This document shows, one piece after another, positions 1 to 7,820 of a stretch of DNA of 16,579 nucleotides. Source of the DNA: Alphaproteobacteria bacterium (lineage in GTDB: Bacteria > Pseudomonadota > Alphaproteobacteria > UBA8366); NCBI GenBank assembly GCA_030743445.1, contig JASLSL010000244.1, positions 1 to 16,579 of the forward strand, written 5' to 3'. The position numbers and the translations under genes are program-made. The notes beneath the pieces are model-generated. The model saw only the letters and a list, made by a program, of their open reading frames with translations, ran no database searches and was not told the DNA's origin. Each line of letters begins with the position of its first letter. The stretch's first letter is position 1.

Positions 1-1312
1 GGTCGTCGCGCTTGGCCGCGTCGAACAGCTGCGCCGCCGTCATGGCCCCCAGGGTATAGGTCGGGAAGTAGCCCCATGCCCCGCTGTACCAATGGATGTC
101 CTGCAGGCAGCCGAGCCGGTCGTCGGGCGGGCGGATGCCGAGCAGCGCCTCCAGCCCGTCGTTCCACGCCGCCGGCAGCTCGGCCGGATCGAGCTCGTCC
201 CCGATCATCGCCAACTCCAACCGGTAGCGCAGGATCACGTGCGCCGGATAGGTCACCTCGTCGGCGTCGACGCGGATCAGCGACCGCTCGACCCGGGTCG
301 CGAGACGGTAGAGGTTTTCCGCCTCGAAGGCCGGCCCCTCCTTGGCGAACGCCTCGGCGATCACCGGCGCCGCCCAGCCGAGGAACTCGGGCGAGCGGCA
401 GACCTGCATCTCGACGATCAGCGACTGACTCTCGTGGAGAATCATGCCGCGGGCCCGGCCGACCGGCTGGTATCGCCAGTCCGCGGGCCGGCCGATTTCG
501 TACATCGCATGGCCGGATTCGTGCAGCACCCCCATCATGCCCTGGGCGAAATCGTCCTCTTCGTAGCGCGTGGTGATGCGGCTGTCCTCGGGCACCCCGC
601 CGGAGAACGGATGCAGGGTCTCGTCGAGCCGCGCGGCCTCGAAGTCGATGCCGACCGCCTCCGCCATCCGGCGGCAGAGCTCGCGTTGGATCGCGATCGG
701 GAACGGGCCCTCGGGTGGGTGCGGCGCCGTCGCCATGGCTTGGCGCGCCAATACGTCGTCGAGGAAGTCCGGCAGGAACGCGGCGTAGTCGTCGAACACC
801 GGATCGATCTCGGCCACCCTAAGGTCCGGTTCGTAGAGGTCGGCCAACCCCTCATAGGCGGAGCAGTCGAAGGCCGCCCCCTTCGCCGCCCCGACCTCGC
901 GGGTCAGCCTTAACACCTCGCGGAGATGCGGCAGCATGCCCGCGAAGTCGTTTTCGGGCCGTGCTTTGCGCCACACCTTCTCCGAGGCCGAGCAGGCCTT
1001 CGAGTAAGCCTCGACCAGATCGGCCGGAACCGCGTTGGCATGGCGCCAGCGCCGCCGCATCTCGGCCAGGTTAGCGTCCTGCCAACCGTCGAGCCCGCCG
1101 CGCCCCGCCTCGGCTTCGTCGAGCAGCTCTTCCATGCGCGGATTGGTCGTCAACTCGTGGAGCAGGACCTCGAGGGCGGCGATCTGCTCGGCCCGGGCCG
1201 CCGCACCCCCTGGCGGCATCATCACCGACTGGTCCCAGTTCAGCACCCGAGCGCCGTCGCGCAGCACGGAAATGCGGCGGAACCGGGCCTCGAGCTCCGG
1301 GTAGGCGCTCAC
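1..1312 (-). CDS. Carboxypeptidase Taq, M32 family metallocarboxypeptidase (C-terminus cut by window edge)
   Basis: Zinc-dependent carboxypeptidase that removes C-terminal residues from peptides, normally cytoplasmic. About 437 codons are visible and the last 60 or so (family length near 500) lie beyond the left edge. Reading on the minus strand I see the family signature DSRITTRYEEDD, then the zinc motif HESGH at residues 264-268, and a second HES motif at 293-295. Its Glu294 falls 30 residues after the first His, where the third metal ligand of M32 enzymes sits. Further on is LGCLQDIHWYSGAWGYFPTY, typical of the family C-terminal part. The start is a GTG that overlaps the surf1 stop by four bases (GTGA), so translation is probably coupled to the oxidase operon. 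No function in oxidase assembly is known for M32 enzymes; the linkage may only reflect shared transcription. The family is certain and the start is well supported. Confidence 0.96.
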   Translation of the reverse strand, partial: MSAYPELEARFRRISVLRDGARVLNWDQSVMMPPGGAAARAEQIAALEVLLHELTTNPRMEELLDEAEAGRGGLDGWQDANLAEMRRRWRHANAVPADLVEAYSKACSASEKVWRKARPENDFAGMLPHLREVLRLTREVGAAKGAAFDCSAYEGLADLYEPDLRVAEIDPVFDDYAAFLPDFLDDVLARQAMATAPHPPEGPFPIAIQRELCRRMAEAVGIDFEAARLDETLHPFSGGVPEDSRITTRYEEDDFAQGMMGVLHESGHAMYEIGRPADWRYQPVGRARGMILHESQSLIVEMQVCRSPEFLGWAAPVIAEAFAKEGPAFEAENLYRLATRVERSLIRVDADEVTYPAHVILRYRLELAMIGDELDPAELPAAWNDGLEALLGIRPPDDRLGCLQDIHWYSGAWGYFPTYTLGAMTAAQLFDAAKRDD

Positions 1313-2007
1313 GACTTCTGCCGGTGGTAGACCACGTAGATCACCAAGAGGGCGACCGCGAACGAATACCAGGTGATCGCGTATTCGAGGTGGTCGTTGC
1401 GGATATCGAGCCGCCACTGGCGCCCCTTGGGCAGGCCGCCCGGCAGCTTGTCGTCGTTCGACAGCACGTAGTAGGCGGGCAACGAGCCAAGCCCCGCCGC
1501 CGCGGCCATCGGGACCGGATCGAAAAAGAACCAGAGGTTCTTTCCCGGGTCGTTGTCCGGGGTGAAGAAGCCCGGCGGCTTGGCAATCCGGACCAATCCC
1601 TCGACCGCGACCGTGCCGGCGATCTGGCCCTTGGCGCGGGTCGCCGGGTCCTTGTGCTTCGGCGGCACCCAGCCGCGGTCGACCAGCACCACCCCGCGCC
1701 TGCCGTCGCGCACCAGCGGGGTCAGCACGTGCACCCCGGCCTCGCCGCTCCTCGACCGGCCGAGGAGGTAGAGCTCCTTGTCGTGCAGGTAGCGTCCCTT
1801 AAGGCGGACATTGCGGAATTCCCACTCGGCGGCATTGTCGATCCCGACCGGCAGGTCGACCGCCGGGCCGGCGCTGCGCGCCTGCAGCCGGTCGATCAGT
1901 TCCTGCTTCCAACCGAGGCGCTCGACCTGCCAAGTGCCGAGCGCCAGGAGCGCGATCAACGCCGGGATCGTGAACACGGTCGGCCAAAGCGTCGGATGGA
2001 AGCGCAC
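1309..2007 (-). CDS. surf1: SURF1 family cytochrome c oxidase assembly protein
   Basis: Assembly factor for aa3 oxidase, thought to help insert heme a into subunit I in the cytoplasmic membrane. The 232-residue protein has the standard layout: an N-terminal membrane helix at about residues 8-26 followed by GTWQVERLGWK, a large periplasmic domain with VDRGWVPP, and a C-terminal helix preceded by HLEYAITWYSFA. I chose a GTG start because the frame runs open far upstream through the DUF983 gene without family similarity, while MRFHPTLWP directly precedes the first helix. A GGGAC stretch lies about 8 bases upstream. The gap to the DUF983 stop is only 5 bp, and the 3' end overlaps the M32 peptidase start. 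Length and motifs match the alphaproteobacterial family. Confidence 0.95.
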   Translation of the reverse strand: MRFHPTLWPTVFTIPALIALLALGTWQVERLGWKQELIDRLQARSAGPAVDLPVGIDNAAEWEFRNVRLKGRYLHDKELYLLGRSRSGEAGVHVLTPLVRDGRRGVVLVDRGWVPPKHKDPATRAKGQIAGTVAVEGLVRIAKPPGFFTPDNDPGKNLWFFFDPVPMAAAAGLGSLPAYYVLSNDDKLPGGLPKGRQWRLDIRNDHLEYAITWYSFAVALLVIYVVYHRQKS

Positions 2008-2012
2008 CGGAC

Positions 2013-2399
2013 TCAGTCCCGGTCGGCGAAGGTGTTCTGGCCGGTGTCGCCGGCCCTGTGGCGGTACTGGAGGGCGATCAGCGTCGCCTTGAACGGCCGC
2101 AACAGGGCGAGCGTGCCACCGAGTATCGCCGGCGGCCACAGCACCAGATGCAACCAGTAGGGCGGCTGGAAGGCGAGCTCGAACCATATCGCCAGCGCGG
2201 TGACGACCGGTCCGGTGACGAAGATCACGAATACCGCGGGGCCGTCGCCGCTGTCGGCGTCCGCGAGGTCCAGATCGCAGACCTCGCACTTGTCGACGAG
2301 GGTCAGGAACCCGGCGAACAGCCGCCCGACGCCGCAGCGCGGACAGTGGCATTTCAGCCCCGCCGAGAACGGCGAGACCCGCGGTAAGGATTCGCTCAT
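2013..2399 (-). CDS. DUF983 zinc-ribbon membrane protein of the cox operon
   Basis: Small membrane protein of 128 residues, exact function unknown. It begins with a soluble zinc-ribbon-like segment carrying C19-x2-C22 and C38-x2-C41, plus an extra Cys17 in CHCPRC. Two hydrophobic helices follow, at about residues 55-75 and 81-102, then a short basic tail. DUF983 proteins are commonly encoded between the subunit III gene and surf1 in alphaproteobacterial aa3 operons, as here, which suggests a role in oxidase maturation; that role is inference from context. The ATG start is embedded in an ATGA and the next gene starts 5 bp after the stop, so DUF983, surf1 and the peptidase form a tight sub-cluster. 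Confidence 0.93.
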   Translation of the reverse strand: MSESLPRVSPFSAGLKCHCPRCGVGRLFAGFLTLVDKCEVCDLDLADADSGDGPAVFVIFVTGPVVTALAIWFELAFQPPYWLHLVLWPPAILGGTLALLRPFKATLIALQYRHRAGDTGQNTFADRD

Positions 2400-2429
2400 G
2401 CTTGCCCGGCGCCCCTCGTCGCCGTCGAG

Positions 2430-2468
2430 AAAAGGCCCTCGTGCCGATCACCTCCATGCATGAGGGCC
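2430..2468 (-). terminator. Candidate weak intrinsic terminator or attenuator between ctaE and the DUF983 gene
   Basis: On the minus strand a perfect 7-bp inverted repeat (GGCCCTC at 2468-2462, GAGGGCC at 2440-2434) is followed directly by four T residues (2433-2430). The 21-nt loop is long, so the structure would be weak. It sits in the only sizeable gap (about 100 bp) within the operon and could lower expression of the assembly genes relative to the structural subunits. That effect is inference. Confidence 0.35.
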
Positions 2469-2502
2469 CAATACCGCGACTTGGCGGGTGGCGCAAGCGG
2501 AC

Positions 2503-3360
2503 TTACGCGCCGCCCCACCAGTAAACGCAGCTGAATAGGAACAGCCAGACGACGTCGACGAAGTGCCAGTACCAGGCCGCCGCCTCGAAGCCGAAATGAT
2601 GCTCCGGTTTGAAGTGATCGGCGCGCGCCCGGAACCAGCACACGGTCAGGAACGTCGTGCCGATGATCACGTGGGCGCCATGGAATCCGGTCGCCATGTA
2701 GAAGGTCGAGCCGTAGATCCCATCGCTGAAGCCGAACGGCGCGTGGATGTACTCGTAGGCCTGCAGCGACGTGAACAGCGCGCCGAGGATGATCGTCAGG
2801 GCGAGCCCCTTGACCAGGCCATCCTTGTCGCCCTCGCGCAATGCGTGGTGCGCCCAGGTCACCGTGACGCCCGAGGTCAGCAGGATCAATGTGTTGAGGA
2901 ACGGGATATCCCACGGGTCGAAGGCCTCGATACCCTGGGGCGGCCATATACCGCCCGGCAGGTCGTAGGGCAGCTCCTTGGGATAGAGGCTCGCCTCGAA
3001 GAACGCCCAGAAGAAGGCGGCGAAGAACATCACCTCGGAGCAGATGAAGAGCGCCATGCCGTAACGCATGCCGAGCTGCACGATCGGCGTGTGATAGCCG
3101 TCGAAGGTCGCTTCTTGGATCACATCCTTCCACCAGAACCACATGGTGAGGACGACCAGGATCACGCCGGGGGCGAGCAGCCAGACGCCGAGCGCCTTGA
3201 GCGCCGGCTCCAACCCCTCGCCGAAGATGCCCGGGTGCATGAACATCACCAGGCCGAAGGTCAGGGCCGCACCGGCGAGCGCGCCGACGGCGGGCCAGGG
3301 GCTGGGATCGACTAGGTGATACGGGTGCTTGTGTCCGTGATGTTCGGCGGCATCGCTCAT
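2503..3360 (-). CDS. ctaE: Cytochrome c oxidase subunit III (aa3 type)
   Basis: Integral membrane subunit III (CoxC) of the aa3 oxidase, which binds lipid and keeps the D proton channel active. The 285-residue length is normal for alphaproteobacteria. The expected seven helices are visible. Family marks include Glu109 in SEVMFF, the carboxylate near the proton entry pathway, ATGFHGAHVIIGT at about 223-235, and WYWHFVDVVWLFLF at about 263-276. The N-terminus is histidine-rich (HHGHKHPYH). The ATG start lies 28 bp downstream of the ctaG stop, in the same operon as ctaC, ctaD and ctaG. Confidence 0.98.
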   Translation of the reverse strand: MSDAAEHHGHKHPYHLVDPSPWPAVGALAGAALTFGLVMFMHPGIFGEGLEPALKALGVWLLAPGVILVVLTMWFWWKDVIQEATFDGYHTPIVQLGMRYGMALFICSEVMFFAAFFWAFFEASLYPKELPYDLPGGIWPPQGIEAFDPWDIPFLNTLILLTSGVTVTWAHHALREGDKDGLVKGLALTIILGALFTSLQAYEYIHAPFGFSDGIYGSTFYMATGFHGAHVIIGTTFLTVCWFRARADHFKPEHHFGFEAAAWYWHFVDVVWLFLFSCVYWWGGA

Positions 3361-3388
3361 CTTGCGTCCTCGCTCTTCGCTTTCGTCG

Positions 3389-3988
3389 CTATTCGACTTT
3401 GGGACGTCCGGCGCGATCGAGCCGGCTGACCTTGGTCGGTCGTTCAGGTTCTTTCCCCTCGACCGGGAAGAAGGTGTAGGAAAGGGTGATGGTCTTCACT
3501 TCATCGAGATCAACGTCTTCCGAGATCGCCGGGTCGACGAAGAAGGCGACCGGCATCTCGACGCTCTGGCCCGGCTCGAGCCGCTGCTCGGTGAAACAGA
3601 AGCACTCGATCTTGTTGAAGTATGGGCCGGCCTTGAGCGGCGTTACGTTGAAGGTCGCGGTGCCGACGAGGACCTCGTCGGAGCGGTTGGTGGCGCGGAA
3701 GTAGGCCACCGCGTTCTCGCCGACTTTGAGCTCGACCTGGCGCTGAACCGGCTGGAAGGCCCAATCGAGCCGCCCGCTGACCGAGGAATCGAAGCGCACC
3801 TTCATGCGCCTGTCGATCACGACGGTGCTCTCGGTCTCGGCCACCTGGGTCGTGCCGCCGAAGCCGGTGACCCGGCAGAACAGGTCGTAGAGCGGCACCG
3901 AGGCGTAGGATAGGCCGATCATCGCCGCGACCACGACCAATAGGCCGGCGAGCATCCTGTTGTTGCGGTTTTTCATCGCCTGCGCCAC
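3389..3988 (-). CDS. ctaG: Cytochrome c oxidase assembly protein CtaG (Cox11), CuB copper chaperone
   Basis: Membrane-anchored periplasmic copper chaperone that delivers copper to the CuB site of subunit I. With the GTG start the protein is 199 residues: one membrane helix at about 11-30, then a periplasmic immunoglobulin-like domain. The copper-binding CFCF motif places Cys129 and Cys131 in the conserved IECFCFTEQ segment, and another conserved cysteine is Cys38. A longer frame runs 20 codons upstream, but GTG at 3988 is preceded by a strong GGAGGTT ribosome site at 7 bases, and the longer form would overlap the upstream coxF-like gene. The site itself overlaps the end of that small gene (4-bp gap), suggesting coupled translation. 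Confidence 0.96.
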   Translation of the reverse strand: MAQAMKNRNNRMLAGLLVVVAAMIGLSYASVPLYDLFCRVTGFGGTTQVAETESTVVIDRRMKVRFDSSVSGRLDWAFQPVQRQVELKVGENAVAYFRATNRSDEVLVGTATFNVTPLKAGPYFNKIECFCFTEQRLEPGQSVEMPVAFFVDPAISEDVDLDEVKTITLSYTFFPVEGKEPERPTKVSRLDRAGRPKVE

Positions 3989-3992
3989 GACC

Positions 3993-4151
3993 TCAACCTC
4001 CGTCGATCCGAACGAGTCCGACCACGTAGAGGATAATGACCACCGCAAAGAGAGCGATCAGCATCGCCCGGTTGCGCGCGCGCAAACGTCGTCCCGCCTC
4101 TTTCCTTTGGTCCGGACCGTCGCGTCCGTCGGTCATCGTCGCTCGTGTCAT
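3993..4151 (-). CDS. coxF: CoxF-like small single-helix membrane protein
   Basis: A 52-residue protein between ctaB and ctaG. Its N-terminal half is charged and very basic (RKEAGRRLRARNR, about residues 16-28). A single membrane helix follows at about 30-47 (MLIALFAVVIILYVVGLV), and it ends RIDGG. Small ORFs of this form occupy the same slot in many alphaproteobacterial aa3 operons, often labelled CoxF; their function is not established. The basic end should face the cytoplasm. The ATG at 4151 lies 12 bp after the ctaB stop; an in-frame ATG at 4136 is an alternative. The stop is 4 bp before the ctaG GTG. Call based on position and shape, so the symbol is tentative. Confidence 0.82.
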   Translation of the reverse strand: MTRATMTDGRDGPDQRKEAGRRLRARNRAMLIALFAVVIILYVVGLVRIDGG

Positions 4152-4163
4152 CGTTTCGTCCCG

Positions 4164-5069
4164 TCAGCCCGCGAGTCCGGGCGCCCGGTCGGCGATCAGC
4201 ATCGCGAACAGGCCGAAGAGATAGAGGATCGAAAACCCGAACATCCGTTTCGGCGCCCGGTCGGTCGCGTCGAACCACACGGCGAGCGCCGCCGCGATAA
4301 AGACAAGGCCGAGCAGGATCGCTGCCGATCCATAAATCCAGCCGGCGAAACCCAGCACCGTCGGCAATACCGACAGTGGCAGCAGCAGGATCGTATAGGC
4401 GATGATATGCTTCTTGGTCACGGCCGCACCCCGGACCACCGGCAGCATCGGCACGCCGGCCCGGGCGTAGTCGTCCGAGCGATAGAGCGCCAGCGACCAG
4501 AAATGCGGCGGCGTCCAGAAGAAGATCAGCACGAACAGTACCAGCGATTCGACGCCGACCGAGCCGGTGACCGCGGCCCAGCCGATCATCGGCGGAAACG
4601 CGCCGGCGGCACCGCCGATGACGATGTTCTGCGGCGTCCGCCGTTTCAGCCAGATGGTATAGACGAAGACGTAAAACAGGATCGCCGCCAGCAGTAGCGC
4701 CGCCGCGACGACGTTCGTCGCCAGTCCCATCAGCGCCACCGCGCCACCGGCGAGGATCACGCCGAACGCCAAACCTTCCTCGGGCACGATCCGGCCCGTC
4801 GGGATCGGCCGCTCGCAGGTGCGCGTCATCAGCCCGTCGATATCGCGGTCGTACCACATGTTGATCGCGCCCGACGCCCCCGCCGCGACAGCGATGCACA
4901 GCACCGCGACCGCCGCGAGCACCGGATGCAGCGTACCCGGCGCCACGTAGAGTCCGGCGAACCCGGTGAACACCACCAGCGACATCACCCTGGGCTTCAG
5001 CAGCGCCAGGTAGTCGGCGACGCCGGCCGGCGAGGCCGCGGCGTTCATCGGATGCGAAGTGTCGGACAC
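4164..5069 (-). CDS. ctaB: Protoheme IX farnesyltransferase (heme O synthase)
   Basis: Transfers a farnesyl group to the 2-vinyl position of protoheme, making heme O, the precursor of heme A for the aa3 oxidase. The 301-residue membrane protein belongs to the UbiA prenyltransferase superfamily. The first Asp-rich motif is visible as N70-MWY-D74-RDI-D78, followed by GLMTRTCERPIPTGR. TPPHFWSLALY at about 186-196 and the second acidic motif DDYARAGVPMLP at 199-210 follow, all characteristic of CtaB/CyoE. The ATG start is 27 bp after the ctaD stop. Heme A synthase (ctaA), needed for the next step, is not in the window. Confidence 0.98.
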   Translation of the reverse strand: MSDTSHPMNAAASPAGVADYLALLKPRVMSLVVFTGFAGLYVAPGTLHPVLAAVAVLCIAVAAGASGAINMWYDRDIDGLMTRTCERPIPTGRIVPEEGLAFGVILAGGAVALMGLATNVVAAALLLAAILFYVFVYTIWLKRRTPQNIVIGGAAGAFPPMIGWAAVTGSVGVESLVLFVLIFFWTPPHFWSLALYRSDDYARAGVPMLPVVRGAAVTKKHIIAYTILLLPLSVLPTVLGFAGWIYGSAAILLGLVFIAAALAVWFDATDRAPKRMFGFSILYLFGLFAMLIADRAPGLAG

Positions 5070-5096
5070 GCTGGTCCTCCGTTCTCTACCGCTTGC

Positions 5097-6722
5097 CTAC
5101 CTGACGTGCGGTAGTTCGTCGTAGCTGTGGAACGGCGGTGGCGACGTCACCGTCCACTCGAGCGTCGTGGCGCCTTCGCCCCAGTAATTCTCCTCGACCT
5201 TCCGGCCCGCCTTCACGGTGTAGAACACGATGGTGAGGAACAACACCGCGCCGACCGCCGAAATGTAAGAGCCGATCGACGATACGTAGTTCCATCCCGC
5301 GAAGGCGTCGGGGTAGTCGATATAGCGACGCGGCATGCCGGCCAACCCGAGGAAGTGCTGCGGGAAGAAGGTCAGGTTGATGCCGATGAAGGTGATCCAG
5401 AACTGCAGCCGACCGGCCCATTCCGGATAGGTCCGCCCGCACATCTTGCCGAGCCAGTAATAGAACCCGGCGAAGATCGCGAACACCGCGCCGACCGACA
5501 GCACATAATGGAAGTGCGCCACCACGTAGTAGGTGTCGTGCATCGCCAGATCGGCCCCGGCGTTGGACAGCACCACGCCGGTGACACCGCCCACGGTAAA
5601 CAGGAAGATGAACCCGACCGCGTACAGCATCGGCGTGTCGAAGCGGATCGAGCCGCCCCACATGGTCGCGATCCAACTGAAGATCTTGATCCCCGTGGGC
5701 ACCGCGATGACCATCGTCGCCGCAGTAAAATAGACCCGCGCGTCGACGTTCAGGCCGACCGTGTACATATGGTGGGCCCAAACGATGAAGCCGATGAAGC
5801 CGATCGCCAACATCGCGTAGGCCATGCCGAGATAGCCGAAGATCGGCTTCTTCGAGAAGGTCGAAATGACGTGGCTGACGACGCCGAAGCCCGGCAGGAT
5901 CATGATGTAGACCTCGGGATGCCCGAAGAACCAGAACAGGTGCTGGAACAGGATCGGATCGCCGCCACCATCGGGCTTGAAGAAGCTGGTGCCGAAGTTG
6001 CGGTCGGTCAGCAGCATGGTGATGGCGCCGGCCAGCACCGGCAGCGACAGCAGCAGCAGGAAGGCGGTGATCAGGATTGCCCAGGCGTAGAGCGGCATCT
6101 TGTGCAGCGTCATGCCCGGCGCCCGCATGTTGAAGATCGTGGTGATGAAGTTGATCGCACCCAGGATCGACGACGCGCCGGCCAGGTGCAGCGAGAAGAT
6201 CGCCATGTCGACGGCCGGCGTGTCATGGCCGAAGCCGCCGATGGAGGACAGCGGCGGGTACACCGTCCAGCCCGTGCCCGCGCCGCCGCCGATCACCGCC
6301 GAGCCGACCAGCAGCAGCAGGGCCGGCACCAGGAGCCAGAAACTGATGTTGTTCATCCGCGGGAACGCCATGTCCGGCGCGCCGATCATCAGCGGCACCA
6401 TCCAGTTGCCGAATCCGCCGATCAGTGCCGGCATGACCACGAAAAACACCATGATCAGCCCGTGCGCGGTGATGATTACGTTCCAGATGTGGCCGTTGGG
6501 CGAGCCGTCCTCGTTGGTCATGTATTGGACGCCCGGCTCCTGCAGCTCCATGCGCATATAGATCGAGAATAACAGCCCAACGACCCCGCCGATCACCGCG
6601 ATCGTCAGGTACATCGTGCCGATGTCCTTGTGGTTGGTGGAGTAGAGCCAACGTCGCCAGCCCACCGGCGAATGTTCGTCGTGGCCGTGGGCTCCCGCCG
6701 CCGTTGCTTCAGCCATTTCCAA
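5097..6722 (-). CDS. ctaD: Cytochrome c oxidase subunit I (aa3 type, A1 family)
   Basis: Catalytic subunit holding low-spin heme a and the heme a3-CuB centre where oxygen is reduced. All key residues are present in the 541-residue protein: heme a ligands His87 and His405; CuB ligands His268, His317 and His318 with the cross-linked Tyr272 in GHPEVY; heme a3 ligand His403; D-channel Asp117 and Asn124; Glu270; K-channel Lys346. The Glu in GHPEVY places it in the A1 class. Twelve helices are expected, and the ends (MEMAEATAAG and FHSYDELPHVR) are ordinary. It starts 18 bp after ctaC. An ATG two codons inside is an alternative start. Confidence 0.99.
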   Translation of the reverse strand: MEMAEATAAGAHGHDEHSPVGWRRWLYSTNHKDIGTMYLTIAVIGGVVGLLFSIYMRMELQEPGVQYMTNEDGSPNGHIWNVIITAHGLIMVFFVVMPALIGGFGNWMVPLMIGAPDMAFPRMNNISFWLLVPALLLLVGSAVIGGGAGTGWTVYPPLSSIGGFGHDTPAVDMAIFSLHLAGASSILGAINFITTIFNMRAPGMTLHKMPLYAWAILITAFLLLLSLPVLAGAITMLLTDRNFGTSFFKPDGGGDPILFQHLFWFFGHPEVYIMILPGFGVVSHVISTFSKKPIFGYLGMAYAMLAIGFIGFIVWAHHMYTVGLNVDARVYFTAATMVIAVPTGIKIFSWIATMWGGSIRFDTPMLYAVGFIFLFTVGGVTGVVLSNAGADLAMHDTYYVVAHFHYVLSVGAVFAIFAGFYYWLGKMCGRTYPEWAGRLQFWITFIGINLTFFPQHFLGLAGMPRRYIDYPDAFAGWNYVSSIGSYISAVGAVLFLTIVFYTVKAGRKVEENYWGEGATTLEWTVTSPPPFHSYDELPHVR

Positions 6723-6740
6723 GTCCCTCGATCTCTCGCT

Positions 6741-7580
6741 CTAATTGCCGGCGCGGCGCCGGGCGACCTTGACGGCCTCATCGCGCGCCGGCTCGTCGAC
6801 CCGTGCGAACTTTTTCTTGGCTTTTTCGACCCAGGCCTTGAACTCGTCTTCCGACACCGCCTCGACCGCGATCGGCATGTAGCTGTGGTTGGTGCCGCAG
6901 AGCTCCGAGCAGAAGCAGTAATAGACGCCGGGCTTGTTGATCTGCACCCAGGTCTCGTTGAGCTTGCCCGGCACCGCGTCGAGCTTGATGCCGAAGGACG
7001 GTACCGCCCAGTTGTGGAGCACGTCGTCGGCGGTGATCAGCAAACGAATTTTCTTGCCGACCGGCAGGACGATTCGCTCGTCGGTCTCCATCATCCGTTT
7101 GGATGTATCCTTGAGGTCGTCTACCGACAACATGTTGGCGTCGAAGGTGAAATTGCCGTGGTCCGGATACTCGTACGTCCAATACCATTGGTGGCCGATC
7201 GCCTTCAGCGTCATGTCGGCGTCCTCGATCCGGTCGGCGCTGTAAATCAGCTTGATCGACGGAATCGCGATGGCGACCAAGATAATCACCGGAACTGCCG
7301 TCCACACGAGCTCGAGCAGCGTGTTGTGGGTAGTCCTCGACGGTGTCGGGTTTTTCGATTCCCGGAACCTGAGGCAGGCATATGCCATTACGCCCAACAC
7401 GAAGGCGGCGATCACGAAGATCACCCACAGAAGCCCGTCGTGGAAATCGGTGATCCGTTCCATCGTCGGCGACGCCGCCGGTTGGAACCCGAGTTGCCAA
7501 GGTTTCGGCTCGGACGCGACCGCCACGCCACCGAACGCCGTCATGAAAAATACCGCTAACCCAACCAGTCGCCTAGTCAC
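6741..7580 (-). CDS. ctaC: Cytochrome c oxidase subunit II with CuA site
   Basis: Accepts electrons from cytochrome c at its binuclear CuA centre and passes them to subunit I. With the GTG start there are 279 residues: a signal peptide (TRRLVGLAVFFMTAFGGVAVAS), two membrane helices at about 50-70 and 92-112, then a periplasmic cupredoxin domain. CuA ligands are His189, Cys224, Glu226, Cys228, His232 and Met235 in CSELCGTNHSYMP; the electron-entry aromatic stretch is HQWYWTYEY at 130-138. No cytochrome c domain is fused at the C-terminus. I chose GTG at 7580 because AGGGGAG lies 8 bases upstream and the signal peptide begins right there; ATG at 7601 would add seven residues. First gene of the operon. 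Confidence 0.97.
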   Translation of the reverse strand: MTRRLVGLAVFFMTAFGGVAVASEPKPWQLGFQPAASPTMERITDFHDGLLWVIFVIAAFVLGVMAYACLRFRESKNPTPSRTTHNTLLELVWTAVPVIILVAIAIPSIKLIYSADRIEDADMTLKAIGHQWYWTYEYPDHGNFTFDANMLSVDDLKDTSKRMMETDERIVLPVGKKIRLLITADDVLHNWAVPSFGIKLDAVPGKLNETWVQINKPGVYYCFCSELCGTNHSYMPIAVEAVSEDEFKAWVEKAKKKFARVDEPARDEAVKVARRRAGN

Positions 7581-7770
7581 GCTCCCGTCTCCCCTAACCA
7601 TGCGCCAGTCGCTCGTCAGTGACCGGCCGTTGCGGTACAGACCCGGCGCCGCCGCCATGTTGGCGCCCCAAAACCCGAGTCCTGCGGAGTTTGCCTCAAG
7701 CACCGCCGCCAAGCCAGCCCGAAGGCTTTAAAAGCGTTTGACGACGCCCTCGCGTCATTGTCCGGGCGTC

Positions 7771-7800
7771 TGTATAACATCCAAGTCCACGGTGTGTTAT
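7771..7800 (-). promoter_or_regulatory. Weak candidate sigma70-type promoter for the ctaC operon
   Basis: On the minus strand ATAACA (7800-7795, four of six to TTGACA) is separated by 18 bases from TATACA (7776-7771, close to TATAAT). Transcription would begin near 7764, leaving a leader of about 180 nt before ctaC. The match is modest and other placements are possible. Confidence 0.3.
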
Positions 7801-7803
7801 CGC

Positions 7804-7820
7804 CGCGACACTATGTCGCG
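7804..7820. promoter_or_regulatory. Perfect palindrome, possible RegA/PrrA-type operator
   Basis: CGCGACA-CTA-TGTCGCG is a perfect 7-bp inverted repeat with a 3-bp centre. As I recall the RegR/RegA box (GNGRCRTTNNGNCGC), this site matches 14 of 15 positions read either way. It lies just upstream of the candidate ctaC -35 element, centred near -48 of the predicted start. RegA/PrrA regulators control respiratory genes in alphaproteobacteria in response to redox state. The assignment is inference from motif and position. Confidence 0.4.

Noticed and set aside
2396..2461. A 21-codon ORF (begins MHGGDRHEG) whose stop overlaps the DUF983 start
   Set aside because: Possible leader peptide, but it has no clear ribosome site and falls within the hairpin. 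I cannot separate it from chance.
5127..6572. 481-codon open frame on the plus strand opposite ctaD
   Set aside because: It is fully antisense to a gene with every catalytic residue. Its composition (Arg, Asp, His, Gln and Val rich) is the usual mirror of GC-rich membrane-protein codons.
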